DNA from: Megaustenia siamemsis
Taxonomy: Eukaryota; Mollusca; Gastropoda; Stylommatophora; Ariophantidae
Direction: 5' to 3'
Length of the DNA: 64,000 nucleotides
NCBI GenBank assembly: GCA_032433765.1
Contig: JAVIAB010000047.1
Coordinates: 19,749,011-19,813,010 of the forward strand
Below, piece after piece: positions 33,233 through 45,175 of this stretch. The notes below the pieces were generated by a model. That model was not told the origin of the DNA. It saw only the letters and a program-made list of their open reading frames with translations, and ran no database searches. The position numbers and the translations under genes are program-made. Every line of letters starts with the position of its first letter. Position 1 is the stretch's first letter.

Positions 33233-33545
33233 AGAATGTTGAGATCACCATGGATCGCATAGGAGAATAATGAAAACGTTCCGAAAGAGGCCAAAGTAAA
33301 AATAGAGCTAATATCCAATATTATGAAGAAACAATCATCATTGTTTGGCCGTGTAATGAGAATGTAACGGCTGGAATGTATTGTAACACCATGGAAAATT
33401 GCGGGACGAAGAGATAGGGGACGCAAAGAGAAAATATATTAGACAGCTTAAAAGAATGTTTTTGGCAGAAAGTCAACAACAGAAATGATAAAAAACTGTC
33501 GAGATCGAAAGACGTGGAGAGATGTGATCACTTATGCCAGCAGAC
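33233..33545 (+). mobile_element. RTE-type LINE, group B, 3' end, split by a SINE
   Basis: Matches the last 310 bp of group B up to the TATGCCAGCAG block. The terminal block resumes after the SINE at 33,803 (TATGCCGGTACTTGATAATG). Confidence 0.85.
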
Positions 33546-33802
33546 AGGAGCCGCGATAGCTCAGTGGTTAGTGAAATGGACTACAGAGGACAAGAGGTAG
33601 GGTTCGATCCCAATCGACGGCTTCCCTTTCACCCAGCCTTTAATGGATACCGGATTTTTCTTCTGGGAAAGTAAAGCGGCACGAGCGTAATACCGACCAC
33701 ATTACCCCAAAAAGCATGTGCCGAAGGTGTGTAAAATGCATGGTCACTAACACAATATTCCCTATACGCCACTTGGCGTTACGGAGTTCTTTACCTTTTT
33801 AT
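33546..33802 (+). mobile_element. tRNA-derived SINE-1 inserted into a LINE 3' end
   Basis: GGAGCCGCGATAGCTCAGTGG start, B box GGTTCGATCCC, body and CGCCACTTGGCG hairpin. The group-B LINE sequence is interrupted; TATGCC is found on both sides. Confidence 0.9.
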
Positions 33803-33835
33803 ATGCCGGTACTTGATAATGACGATGATATAAAG

Positions 33836-34451
33836 GGATTACCAGTGCAAGGTTACAGTAGTCAATGAATACTACTATTTTCTTATTCCCCTGGCACAGA
33901 ACAATCTACTCGTTTTGGTTTTCAGCTCTCTGTTATACTAGTGAGTAGATTCGCTAGCCGACCATTCTATCCAACTGATAATATTTTATACCTGACACCT
34001 AACTTCTATCCTTTCCGGCCAGAGAAGTAAAATTACACGTAAATATGTCTCTTTTGCCCCACATATGTGACCATGAGACGTGCAAGACTTACATTTTATA
34101 CCCCCAAAAACAACAATACTTTTGGTTGCTATTTCTATTTTTACTTTTCAATATCTCCAACAGAGCTGTGGACCAGTGTGAAGGGCTCTTAGGTTCACTC
34201 CTTAAAATGTGAAATAGAAATGTACTTGTGGGATAGAACGACGGCCTGGTCTGGAGCCAGAATGATCATAAAAATGTCCATATCATCTCTGCACGAACAC
34301 TATATCCCTCATACGCCACAATCGAAACGCAGCTGGTTCTGTTCGCTTTTCTTCCACAAGGGAGCGGGCGAGGATAAATCAGTGATGAAGTTCTAGCCAT
34401 AGCAAATAGAGATATGAACTACAAATCTGTTCTAGTAGCTTGTGAAAATAT
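33836..34451. other. No recognised feature
   Basis: No ORF or repeat with support. Confidence 0.5.
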
Positions 34452-34713
34452 TAGGAAGAAATAATCATCATTTTTTGGCCATGTAATGAGAAGAGAACAG
34501 CTGGAATATATAGTAACAACTGCGAAAATTGAAGGACGAAGAGATAGAGGGAATCAAAGAGAAAAGATACCAGACAGCTTAAGAGAATGTCTTGGCAGAA
34601 AGTCAACAACAGAAATGATAAATAACTGTCGTTATTTCGAGATCGAAAGTTGTGGAGAGACATGATCACCTACGCCAGCAGGCCCAGTACTTGATAACGA
34701 CGATGATGATAAG
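34452..34713 (+). mobile_element. RTE-type LINE, group B, 3' end
   Basis: Covers the segment for a HVMRREQLEYIVTTAKIEGR-like run through WRDMITYASR, with GACGATGATGATAA tail. Confidence 0.85.
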
Positions 34714-34944
34714 CTTGTGAAACTGAGGAATATACATTTGTAAAGTAGAGCATGTTATACAAGACTGTTTTCAACATGCATATGTATTACCCATGGGTAG
34801 AATGTGAAGGAACAAAAATAATGACATTTGTAAGAAAAATCTAAAGATGTAAGATCTATTAAACGCTAGTCAAATTAGAAAATTTGTTCAATTATTACTT
34901 TTTCTTTTTGCAAATAGAAAGATACATCTCCTCCTTCTTCTTCC

Positions 34945-35400
34945 TTCCTTCCTCATTTGCCTTTCAGCGTCGAGGAGAGATATAATTTGCGGTCTTTTGC
35001 TCTTCTGTTCGCTTCTGATGCTGTTATGTTTCCTAGTGCTTCTAACATTCCATCGATCCATATTTTTCGTGGTCGACCCTTTGTTCTAGTGTTCTCGCAA
35101 CGAAGGCCTGTTGTGTTTTGATCACTCTGCCTTGTCACGTGGCCAAACCATTTTATTTGTTGTTTCTTTGTATATTATATAGCGGGGGCTATTCCTAGCT
35201 TTCTTCTCAGTTCTTCATTGATGATCTTGTCTCTCAGACTGTTTCTTGTCATTCGTCTAACACATTTAATCTCAGTAGAGGTTATTTTTCTGGTTGTTCT
35301 TGCATCTAGGGGTCCAGGTCTGGCATTGGTAGCACAACGTTGGGATGAAAAGTGTAATGTACAGTGCCCGTTTTGCCCCTAGTGTGATTTCCTTGTTGGA
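34945..35400 (-). mobile_element. LINE 3' fragment, group E
   Basis: The minus frame 35,138-34,953 encodes GRPRKIWIDGMLEALGNI and EANRRAKDRKLY, matching 13,830-14,340. Upstream (35,150-35,400) is decayed RT C-terminus. The 3' end is a GAAGGAAGAAGAAGG run. Confidence 0.75.
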
Positions 35401-35667
35401 CCAAAGTGGAATGATACTTCATATATTGAAAATAATCCTCAAACAGAAAATAGAAAGCAAATAAGATAAGAGGCATATTGTACACAGAGGAGAACCGATG
35501 TCAGCATACATCATCAATGCATGAGGCAAAGTGAATGGCATCTTATGTTAGCCGATCTTCTTTGCTGCTATGGTCGAAAGAAAATGAAGATAAGGATGGC
35601 GATATCGTAAAAAGAGAAGATTCTTCATGGAACTGAAACTTTCAACGGTACAGTTGTATAACAACAT

Positions 35668-35928
35668 AATCATCATCATCAAGTACCTGGCCTGCTGGAG
35701 TAGGTGATCATGTCTCTTCACAACTTTCGATCACGACAGTTATTTATCATTTCTGTTTTTGACCTTCTGAAAATCCATTCTCTTTAGCTGTCTGGTATCT
35801 TTTCTCTTTGCTTCTCTCTAGCTCTTCATCCCTCAATTTTCCAAGTTGTTACAATATGTGCCAGCTGTTCTCTTCTCATTACATGGCCTAAAAAATTGAT
35901 GATTGTTTCTTCCTAATATTGGAAATTG
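35668..35928 (-). mobile_element. RTE-type LINE, group B, 3' end
   Basis: CATCATCATCAAGTACC start (minus-strand 3' tail), then the conserved terminal coding region to the FFLGHVMRRE block. Confidence 0.85.
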
Positions 35929-36513
35929 ACAACATAATAGTAAATGAATTCTGTTTAACTTCAACGATTTATCTAGCAAGAAATGAAGAGGAAGAAATTA
36001 GGAGAAGTAGAAAAAAAAAGACAAAGGCAACCAGCAGCTCTTGGAGACTAAAACATTTCTTCTTTGTCTTATTGATTTCACAAAATGATCATCGGCGAAT
36101 AATCCTGTCTTCATCCTCTCTTGATTTAAATCATTCACTGGAAGTAGATGAGTTGTTTTTGTGGTTTATTGTAAAGTGAGATATTCGTGTCTTTTGTCCA
36201 AACATACCTGACTTCAAACACGGCATTTTGTTCCGGCTACATTCCCTTTTCGACCCGTAAGCATTTGTCCAGGCTGTATGTTATTAGAGACACCATAGAG
36301 ATATGAAGTAGAATCTCGATCGTTCTGATTCACGAATTTCTGTGGAATGCAGTCAATTATGAGTCACTGACAGCCTTCATCGTTGTATGATCGCCTTCAT
36401 CGTCTGTCTAACAGACGCCTTGTATAGAAGAAAGCGGATAAGAAGAAGAAAATTAATTAACAAATCATAAGCAAATCCTAGTTTAACATAATCGCAGCAA
36501 CCCTTCTCAATGA

Positions 36514-36519
<6 letters not shown>
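35929..36519. other. No recognised feature
   Basis: An 86-codon ORF at 35,919 begins in LINE sequence and has no motif. Confidence 0.5.

Positions 36520-36564
<45 letters not shown>
36520..36564. repeat. AT microsatellite
   Basis: About 22 AT units next to a LINE 3' end. Confidence 0.9.
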
Positions 36565-36567
<3 letters not shown>

Positions 36568-36571
36568 CATC

Positions 36572-37292
36572 AATAATCATCACAGGTATCGTGCTTGCTA
36601 GAGTATGTGATTATGTCTCTCCTGCAACCTTCGATCTCGACAGTTCTTATAATTTCTGTTGCTGACCTCTGCCAAGCCATTCTCTTAAGATGTCTGGTAT
36701 CTTTTATCGTTGCTTCCCTCTATCTCTTCCGTCCCTCATTTGTCACAGTTGTTTAAATAAATACATCTGTTCCCATCTCATTACATAGTCGAAAAATGAT
36801 TGTTTCTTCCTAATATTGGATATTAGCTCCCTTTTTGCTTTGGTCACTTTAAGAACGTTTTCATTACTCTTCTAAGTTGTCCATGGTATTCTCAACCATC
36901 TTCTGGAAAACCACATTTCTACAGACTCCAGTGATTTTCTTGTTTGTTTCTCCTATTGTCTATGATTCAAATCCATTTGTTAATAGTGATTCTACATAAC
37001 ATTTAAAAACTCTTTCTTCTTTATTTTGTCAAAAACAGATTGCACATTATCTTCCTTATTTTTTGGAACGCTGCTATTACCTAACCCATTCTGCATCTCA
37101 CCTCTTTTGTTTATTTACCATCTGAGATAAACAATGTTCCCAGATATTTAAAATCATTTACCTGTTCTAATATTGTGCCACTTGTCTTTATTGTGCATTG
37201 CGATGATGTCTTTTTCGTTGTTGAAAAAGACAATAATTCTGTCTTTTTGCTATTAAGGCTGAATCCTCTATTTTTGATTTCCGTCACTATAA
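36572..37292 (-). mobile_element. RTE-type LINE, group B, 3' fragment
   Basis: From the ATC-repeat 3' end to the segment for IVTEIKNRGFSLNSKKTELL. K-Y-L-G box at about 37,150. Frameshifted and truncated. Confidence 0.85.
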
Positions 37293-38611
37293 TGAATATA
37301 TAATAACTAATATTAAACAGTACAATGTAATGTAATAAAGCAGCTCTGTATCGAGGCACATGCCTTGTAGGTGAGAGTGTATAGTCAAAGGTCAATGGAG
37401 ACAACCGTGATAATATCAACTCAGGACAAGGGGTTCACAGTTGTAAACCTCTAGTATTAGTCACTGCAAGGATAATTCTCAGAAACACATAATTAAAGCA
37501 AATAAGGGGAGTATTAAAAAAGGGCATTGAATCTGTACACCTAGGAGCAATGTTAACTTCTGATGGTAGATGTGCACAAGACGTGTACAGAATTGCTGAA
37601 ACAAAAGCTACATCTCTAAGAATAAAAGAGGAAATTACAATATGAAACCAGTTGTTTTCACCACTGTTAAAGAAAGCAAGACCTGACATATAGTCTGGTT
37701 ATCACCAATTATTTATACAACAACACTATCAAGCAAAAGGAGGAAAGTAGAGAGAGAATTGTGTAATTCTCAGGAAAAATAGATTTTGGATTCGTTTTTA
37801 TATTTTGTATCGAGAAAACCCCGTGTGTTTAATATATAATGGAAGAAAGACTGTTCTTAAAGAATATAAACCTGTGATATTATTTCTAACCCAAACATGC
37901 AAGTTATAGTTCACATGAAGGACAAGTTAGACAGGACAAAATATCACATTACAAGAAATCAGCAGAGTGTGTTTTACACTGTAAATTAATGTTCAGCGTA
38001 TGTTGTTTGTATGAGCTATATTATTACTTAAAAAAAAAAAAACTGCAGCTGTTTTGAAATAATTTTCTAATGGAGAATTTGTGAATGTGTGTTTCGAAGC
38101 AGCTGCTAAAGTGCTTTGATCTAATAAGAGTTATATATTTAATCTAGAAAGTTTATGCCGGACTATCGTAAGACGCATAGATGCCATGAGGAAAGATGTT
38201 TAAAACAAAAAACGTAAGAGTCTGCGGCATAATTCGTAGCATACTCCGTCACCTTAGATGAGTCAACTGAAATGGTAAGATTACCTAGTAATCATTGTTA
38301 GGGACAATTTATTTAACACTACAAAGGACATATTACTGATACAACCAATCAAACTCACCACAATGAGAGGGGACCTTTTCAAAGCGCCTGAGCTGGATCT
38401 GAAGGTTTTTGGTTAAATAGGGACAGGCTTTGTGAAGTGACATCAGACGGAGCACCAGTTATGACTTGTCAAAAGTCAGGCCTGGTTGGCCAAATTAAAT
38501 CTCGCTTCCTAGAATTGGAATGCGATCATTGATGTTTCATTCCTATATTGTATTCATTATCATCATCAGTATGTGCCATATCGGTTGAGATCGTCACATA
38601 ATAATGAATAT
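37293..38611. other. Mostly unexplained; a small LINE relic at 37,530-37,650
   Basis: 37,530-37,650 plus strand reads in part HLGAMLTSDGRCAQDVYRIA, a LINE C-terminal K-Y-L-G-x-SDGR box. The rest shows nothing recognisable. Confidence 0.5.
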
Positions 38612-39640
38612 CGTGATCAACTCTAGCTTCATATCTCAAACTTATCATCTCAAACTTATCATCTCTAGATTCATATCTCAAAACTTATCATGTCTAGCTT
38701 CATATCTCAAACTTATCTCTAGCTTCATATCTCAAACTTATCTCTAGCTTCATATCTCAAACTTATCTCTAGCTTCATATCTCAATCTTATCTCTAGCTT
38801 CATATCTCAAACTTATCTCTAGCTTCATATCTCAAAACTTATCATGTCTAGCTTCATATCTCAAACTTATCTCTAGCTTCATATCTCAAACTTATCTCTA
38901 GCTTCATATCTCAAACTTATCTCTAGCTTCATATCTCAAACTTATCTCTAGCTTCATATCTCAAACTTATCTCTAGCTTCATATCTAAAACTTATCTCTG
39001 GCTTCATATCTCAAACTTATCTCTAGCTTCATATCTCAAACTTATCTCTAGCTTCATATCTCAAACTTATCATGTCTAGCTTCATATCTCAAACTTATCT
39101 CTAGTTTCATATCTCAAACTTATCTCTAGCTTCATATCTCAAACTTATCTCTAGCTTCATATCTCAAACTTATCTCTAGCTTCATATCTTAAACTTATCA
39201 TCTCTAGCTTCACATTTCTAACGGATCATCTATAGCTTCATATCTCTAACGTATCATCTATAGCTTCATATCTCTAACGTATCATCTATAGCTTCATATC
39301 TCTAACGGATCATCTATAGCTTCATATCTCAAACTTATCATGTCTAGCTTCATATCTCAAACTTATCTCTAGTTTCATATCTCAAACTTATCTCTAGCTT
39401 CATATCTCAAACTTATCTCTAGCTTCATATCTTAAACTTATCATCTCTAGCTTCACATTTCTAACGGATCATCTATAGCTTCATATCTCTAACGGATCAT
39501 CTATAGCTTCATATCTCTGATTGATTATGTCTAGATTCCTATCGCTAATTGATCATCACTGTCTTCTTACTTCTAATTGATCATCTCTATTTTCATATCT
39601 CTAATTGATTATCCCTAGCTTTCTATCTCTAATTGATTTC
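38612..39640. repeat. 25-bp satellite, about 40 copies
   Basis: Unit made of CTTATCTCTAGC and TTCATATCTCAAA. Most units are identical; a longer variant block (ATCATGTCTAGC, then ACGGATCATCTATAGC) appears twice, at about 39,060-39,310 and 39,330-39,510, showing block duplication. The last units decay into AATTGATCATC versions. Confidence 0.95.
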
Positions 39641-40011
39641 TCTGTTGCAGGTCTCTGCATTAAGAACCACTATTCTTCGTCGCAGGTAGACGAACCGTCT
39701 ATACTTGACAGGACATAGTTGAGCTATCAAAATGCCAAACATGTGATGCTTCCTGCGTCGTTTGGTCTATCCTGTCGAATTTTGTCAACAGGTTACGATA
39801 TCGGTGATGTGTACAGTATGTTGCTTTCGTCTAAACTTTCAGACCGGAAGTTGTTAAAGTGTCAAACGTATGGCTCGTCTGTGGTTTTCATGAATGTCAA
39901 CAACATAGTCACTGGGAACACGTGACCTCCCACCATCTCGGCGGATGATGTAAACGTATCAACCAACTGCTTGAGTCTTGCCGTCTGGCATTCAAAGTAT
40001 ATTTATATATA
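39641..40011. other. No recognised feature
   Basis: A 68-codon ORF at 39,719 has no motif. Confidence 0.45.
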
Positions 40012-40497
40012 TTATCATCGTGATCATCGAGTGTTATCTCCACAACGAAGGTTGGCTGCCATGGAGCGCCATTCTGCTCTGTCTCTTGCTTTGATAGTGC
40101 AGGTTGTCATATGCTGGTTTGTCCATCTTTTGGTGTTACTCGTCCATGTTAGTCTTAGTCTGCATCTGCGTCTTTTACTTTGTATTTTCCCCTCCAGGAT
40201 TACTTTTAGTAGGCTGTTGTCCCTTTTAACATGTCCCAAAAATCGCATTTGTCTTGTTAGAAATGTGTTTAGTAGTTCTCTTTTCATTTTTAGTTGTTTT
40301 AAGACTTCATCGTTTGTTTTCTTATCCTTCCATCCAATTCTACCTATTCTTCTATATATCCACATTTCAAAGGCATCAATCCTCTTTTCTTGTCTAATGT
40401 CTATGTTTGTGCACCATATAGGAATGTTGAGAAGATGTAGAATTTTGCTATTCTTAGTTTTAGCCCTGGTGTTATTTGTTTTGATGTTAGTATGTTC
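40012..40497 (-). mobile_element. RTE-type LINE, group C, 3' fragment
   Basis: Minus frame 40,365-40,024 encodes NDEVLKQLKMKRELLNTFL, a G-H-V-K-R box, KRRRCRLRLTWTSN and AEWRSMAANLRCGDNTR. A second frame continues upstream to 40,497. Confidence 0.88.
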
Positions 40498-41065
40498 TTC
40501 ATGACACTAAAATTACTTTTTAATATACATATATATAATATATCTGCATGCACTTATACAAATGCAGCTTTCCATATGCCTCCATCGCAATCCAAAAACT
40601 GTTACAGAACAACATCCGGTTACTGAAACAGAAGTCTAGATCCCGAGTTAAGCCTTCATGGTTACACTGTGTAGGAAAAGACCTCAACAAAAAACAAGAT
40701 TAACTCATTGGAAACCAATTAACAGAGAAAGCGCAACTTTGGACATGTAGAATAAACAAGACCTGGCAATGAATCGTCAGACATGGAGAGTTATGATTTG
40801 ATCCCTGTGAACAGTCTTCGAACCACATGAAACTAACTACCGTGCATTCACTCTGTGGGTATCGTCTCCACATCGAAGGTTGGCTGTTTTAGCTTGGTCA
40901 TTGGTTCACGTGTCCATACACATTAGGCTTGTTCTGTGTCTGCTTCGTTTAACTCTTTCAGTACAAAAGGGTTTTAATCAATCCAGCGGTAGAGAATTCA
41001 GAGACAAAATATTTCATAGTTTTAAATATTAATCTACATGTTTATAGTTATCTAATACTTAATAT
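40498..41065. other. Mostly unexplained; decayed group-C LINE relic at 40,855-40,965
   Basis: The relic matches GTCTCCACATCGAAGGTTGG in the group-C 3' end (minus). Otherwise nothing. Confidence 0.5.
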
Positions 41066-41565
41066 CATCATCATCATGTGCCTTACCGGTTGGCGTAGGT
41101 GATCGTGTCCCTCCATAATCTTCTATCTACAGTGCATCGTATCAGTTCTGTTGTTGACTGTTTTCCATGCCATGACACCAAGCTATCCAGTATTTTCTTT
41201 CTTTGTCGTCCGCGATCTCTCTTTCCTTTTATTTTGCCAGTTGTAACCAAGTATTCCAACTTTCCTCTTCTCATGATGTGCCCGAAAAATGTTGATTGCT
41301 TCTTTCTGATGTTTTTTAAGAGCTCCCTTTTTGTGTTGGCCTCTTTGAGAACTTCCTCATTGGTATTTTTAGCTGTCCAGGGAACTTTCAACATTCTTCT
41401 GAGAAATCCTATCTCTGTGGCCTCTAATCGTCTTTTCATTTGTTTGTCTACCGTCCATGATTCGTTTCCATAGGTCAGAATTGGTTCTATATAGCACTGA
41501 TGAACTCTCTTTCTCATTTTTATTGACATAGATTTGTTGCGTAAGATATTTTTCATTATATACGA
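41066..41565 (-). mobile_element. RTE-type LINE, group A, 3' fragment
   Basis: Frame 41,625-41,083 is open for 180 codons: MKNILRNKSMSIKMRKRVHQ, YIEPILTYGNESWTVDKQMK, FLRRMLKVPWTAKNTNEEVL, H-I-M-R-R, RDRGRQRKKILDSL and RLWRDTITYAN. The first residues lie outside the element. The longest intact C-terminal domain of group A in this window. Confidence 0.9.
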
Positions 41566-41902
41566 TATCAGAATATTTTGATAATTAAACAGGGAATTAT
41601 ATTTCACCAATACCAAATCATACAAGACCTTGACAATAATATTGTACTTGATAACCGTTTATGCTAATCAAATTGAGAGTGACGCACTGTGCGGCGAAAC
41701 GTCCGTGACCGAAATTGGCATAGCGCATGGTGCGTCGAAACGTACGGAAAGAGTTAATGTATACCTTTCTTGCGGAGATTGCTTTGAGTATTGTGTTTCT
41801 TCACTTGTCCCAACTATTTTTCTTGTTTTTTTTTTGTTCGCTTCTAATAGTGTTAAGTAATTCTTTTTTTTTCCTTTTCTGCTGATTCATAACTTTCTTG
41901 TG
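41566..41902. other. Unexplained, with a short direct doublet
   Basis: Between 41,681 and 41,750, a GTGCGGCGAAACGTCCG and a GTGCGTCGAAACGTACG unit lie about 45 bp apart. No ORF. Confidence 0.5.
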
Positions 41903-42992
41903 AACAAACTAACTGACTGACTGACTGACTAACTGACTGACTGACTAACTGACTGACTGACTAACTTACTAACTGACTGACTGACTGACTAATTAACTAA
42001 CTGACTGACTGACTGACTAGCAACATGACTGACTGTCTAACTGACTGAATGACTAACTAATTAACTAACTGACTGACTAACTGACTGACTAACTGACTGA
42101 CTGACTGACTAACTGACTGACTAATTGACTGACTAACTGACTGACTGACTGACTAACTAACTAACTGACTGACTGACTGACAAACTAACTGACTGACTAA
42201 CTGACTATCTAACTGACTGACTAACTGACTGACTGACTGACTAGCTCGCTGACTGACGGACTGACTAACTGATTGACTAACTGACTGAATGACTAAATAA
42301 CTGACTGATTAACTGACTGAATGACTAACTGACTGACTGACTGACCAACTAACTGACTGACTGATTAACTGCCTGACTAACTGACTGAATAACTAACTGA
42401 ATGACTGAATGACTGACTAACTGACTGATTGACTGACTGACAGACTGACTATCTGACTGACTGACTAACTAACCGAGTGACTGACTGACTAACTGACTGA
42501 CTGACTGACTAACTAACTGACTGACTAACAGACTGACCGCCTGACTGATTAACTGACTGACTTACTAACTAACTAACTGACTGACTGACTGACTGGCTAA
42601 CTTGTCTTACAGACTGACTAACTGACTGACTGACTAACTGACTAACTGACTAAGTGACTGACTGACTAATTAACAGACTGACTGACAGACTATCTGACTG
42701 ACTGACTGACTGACAAACTAACTGACTGACAGATTGACCAACTAACTGACTGACTAACTGACTGACTGTCTGTCTAACTAACTGACAGAATGACTAACTA
42801 ACTGACTGACTGACTAAATGACTGACTGACTCCCTGACTGACTGAATGACTGACTAACTAACTGACTGACTGACTGACTGATTGACTGACTGACTTATTA
42901 ACTGACTAACTGACTGACTGACTGACCGACTAACTGACTGACTGACTAACTTACTGACTGACTAACTGACTGAATGACTGATTAACTAACTA
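41903..42992. repeat. Tetranucleotide array of GACT and AACT units, about 1.1 kb
   Basis: Runs of (GACT)n alternate with AACT, so the motif GACTGACTAACT recurs. Scattered substitutions (ATCT, AGCT) throughout. No coding capacity. Confidence 0.95.
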
Positions 42993-43769
42993 ACTCGACT
43001 AATATAACTATGTTAATGATACAGGTTATATCCGATGTAGAAATAATCATTAACGTAAGTATATAAACGTAATGTTAACATTACTAATGAGCACAAAATC
43101 ATGTGGAGTTTGTGTAATGACATAGCGTAAAACAAAATGGAAAGCATGTGTCAGGTTGTCACTTATGTAACCAACCCCCACAGTGTTAAAAATTGAATAT
43201 GTAAAAATGGAGGTAAAATTATTATTAGACTGATGGTCCATGACAATATATTTGGCCACGATGGTTTTTTGAATGGAAATGTAATATGTTGTTGTTTACG
43301 TTCGGCCGATGACTAAAGTATTCTAGAGTATTCATAGACTGTAGAATTCCTCTTCGTCATCCGCCCTTAAAAGGACGTTAAGTGGACGTGTCTGCGTTGT
43401 GTTGTGGTTTACAGTATAACTGTTATATTTGCGCCTTTCGGCCTAACACACCCGACTTCAACACGACATTTTTGAGTGCCTGGTTGTCTTCCCTCTTTCA
43501 TCCATAGGGAAAATGTTACAAAATGTTGGATTTATGGAGATACTATTATAGGAATGTTGCACATAATAAGATTGTTCACGATTATTTTAAACATCTGGGA
43601 TTTTAACATCGTGTTTGATTGTTTCTGGGCACAAACAATATCTTTGCGGTTGAACATAGATTGTTTGAACATAGATTGTTTGAACATATTGTGGATAAAC
43701 ATTGAGGGAGGGAAAAGTTAGTTTATTATATTTAAGCGTATGATTATTCTTTACGAAAAAAAACAGCCT
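42993..43769. other. No gene recognised; small 16-bp triplicate at 43,650
   Basis: TTGAACATAGATTGTT is repeated three times at 43,650-43,690. No supported ORF. Confidence 0.5.
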
Positions 43770-43880
43770 CAGATGAGATCAGAAATTAGAAACTTCGAAA
43801 AAAAAACTAGAAATAATTCCTGCCATAGAATGCACCAAAATTAACAACAGATAAAATGGTTCTGGCACATGATAAAATAG
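43770..43880 (+). mobile_element. LINE relic, group E
   Basis: AACTTCGAAAAAAAAACTAG through the ACAACAGATAAAATGGTTCT run matches 14,050-14,130. Confidence 0.6.
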
Positions 43881-45175
43881 GAAGACCAAAACACAACTGA
43901 CGTAACATTTCTAGTTACTGACATAAAGTCAGTGCGGTAAGAGAAAGCCAAAGCTAGTTAGTGTTAGTGCGGGCACGAGTCAATGGTGCTGCCGCGTCAC
44001 TACATGCAAAGCTCACACTTCAAATTAATGAATGACCAACAAGATTTCTTTACAACATTACAAAGTTTATTCATACCTTCTTGTACTTGTTCAGACTGCT
44101 GGACTGACCCAGGAGAGCCTAACGGCTACTTCTGACTACACCTACTGATTGACTCTACTAGACGTTGTGTGTTCTGCTCAGATTATGATATTCTCCGTTG
44201 ACCGTTGAGGCTCTCCCAGGCTTATATATCCCCTTATTTTCTATCCCATGGGTCTTCCTTCAACCAATCCAATTCTGCCACTCTAACTTCCTGTTGTCTC
44301 CTAGTTGCTACATATTACGTCATCCCTTTCATCATTCTTGAAATGCAGACCGCACCATCTTGAACTTACGCACCTATGTTATATTTCCCCGTTTGCACAC
44401 CTTCTACTATATTCTGGTTCACTACTATTGGTCGTTTCAAATCTAAATGTTCACGATTAACATGAAATATCTCCTCTTTCCCTGCACTTACAAACTTGAT
44501 TTTTTGCATCTGGCCTTGTTTTTCCAAGGTCCCACCGATTTCACAAAATTTAATGATGTAGGAAGTATGCTTCATCATGAAGCAGCACTTTCCTTTGATC
44601 TCAGTGAATTTACGGATCTTTTTGCTCCTGGAGAAAATAATTTACCGTACATTAATGGAAATCAGCTTCTCGACATAGGCGTCTCTACACAACTTGAAAG
44701 TTGGAGGCGTTTATCAACTGTTTACTTTCTATTGTTTACTTTCTTTAAAATACTATGAGAATGCCAATGTTATAGCCTTTACAGACGGTCTAAAACAAAT
44801 CAGCGTATAAACAGTTCCATTAATGAAAACTATTTAAACAATATACAACAAAGAATACATTAAAAAAAATTAATTATCCGTTGCGAGCGATAACGAGCAT
44901 GACATATCAAGCAAAGTTATTGTTTATGGGTACGCATGTGACTAAAGAGTCCGATGTAAGCACGGGATCCTCTTCGCTGTAAAGAGCTACATTGTTCGTT
45001 TTATGTCTTTCCATGTGACTTTCATTATTTTACGTAAACAAGACATATGAAAGTGATTTAGTTTCTTTGCATGCCTGCAGTACACATATCAAGAATCTTT
45101 ACATTTTCAAAACGTTATCAACTTTAGCTAAAGATTGATCATGCGGACATATAAAAACGTCCATTATTATTTCAT
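43881..45175. other. Unexplained; possible LTR-like stretch
   Basis: 43,985-44,440 is CT-rich with blocks like ATATTTCCCC and CAACCAATCC, in the style of the solo-LTR candidate at 57,824, but I see no ends. 44,780-45,170 is the transposon 3' side; no terminal inverted repeat found. Confidence 0.4.

Noticed and set aside
38612..39640. CRISPR-like array
   Set aside because: Units are directly adjacent without unique spacers, in a eukaryotic context.
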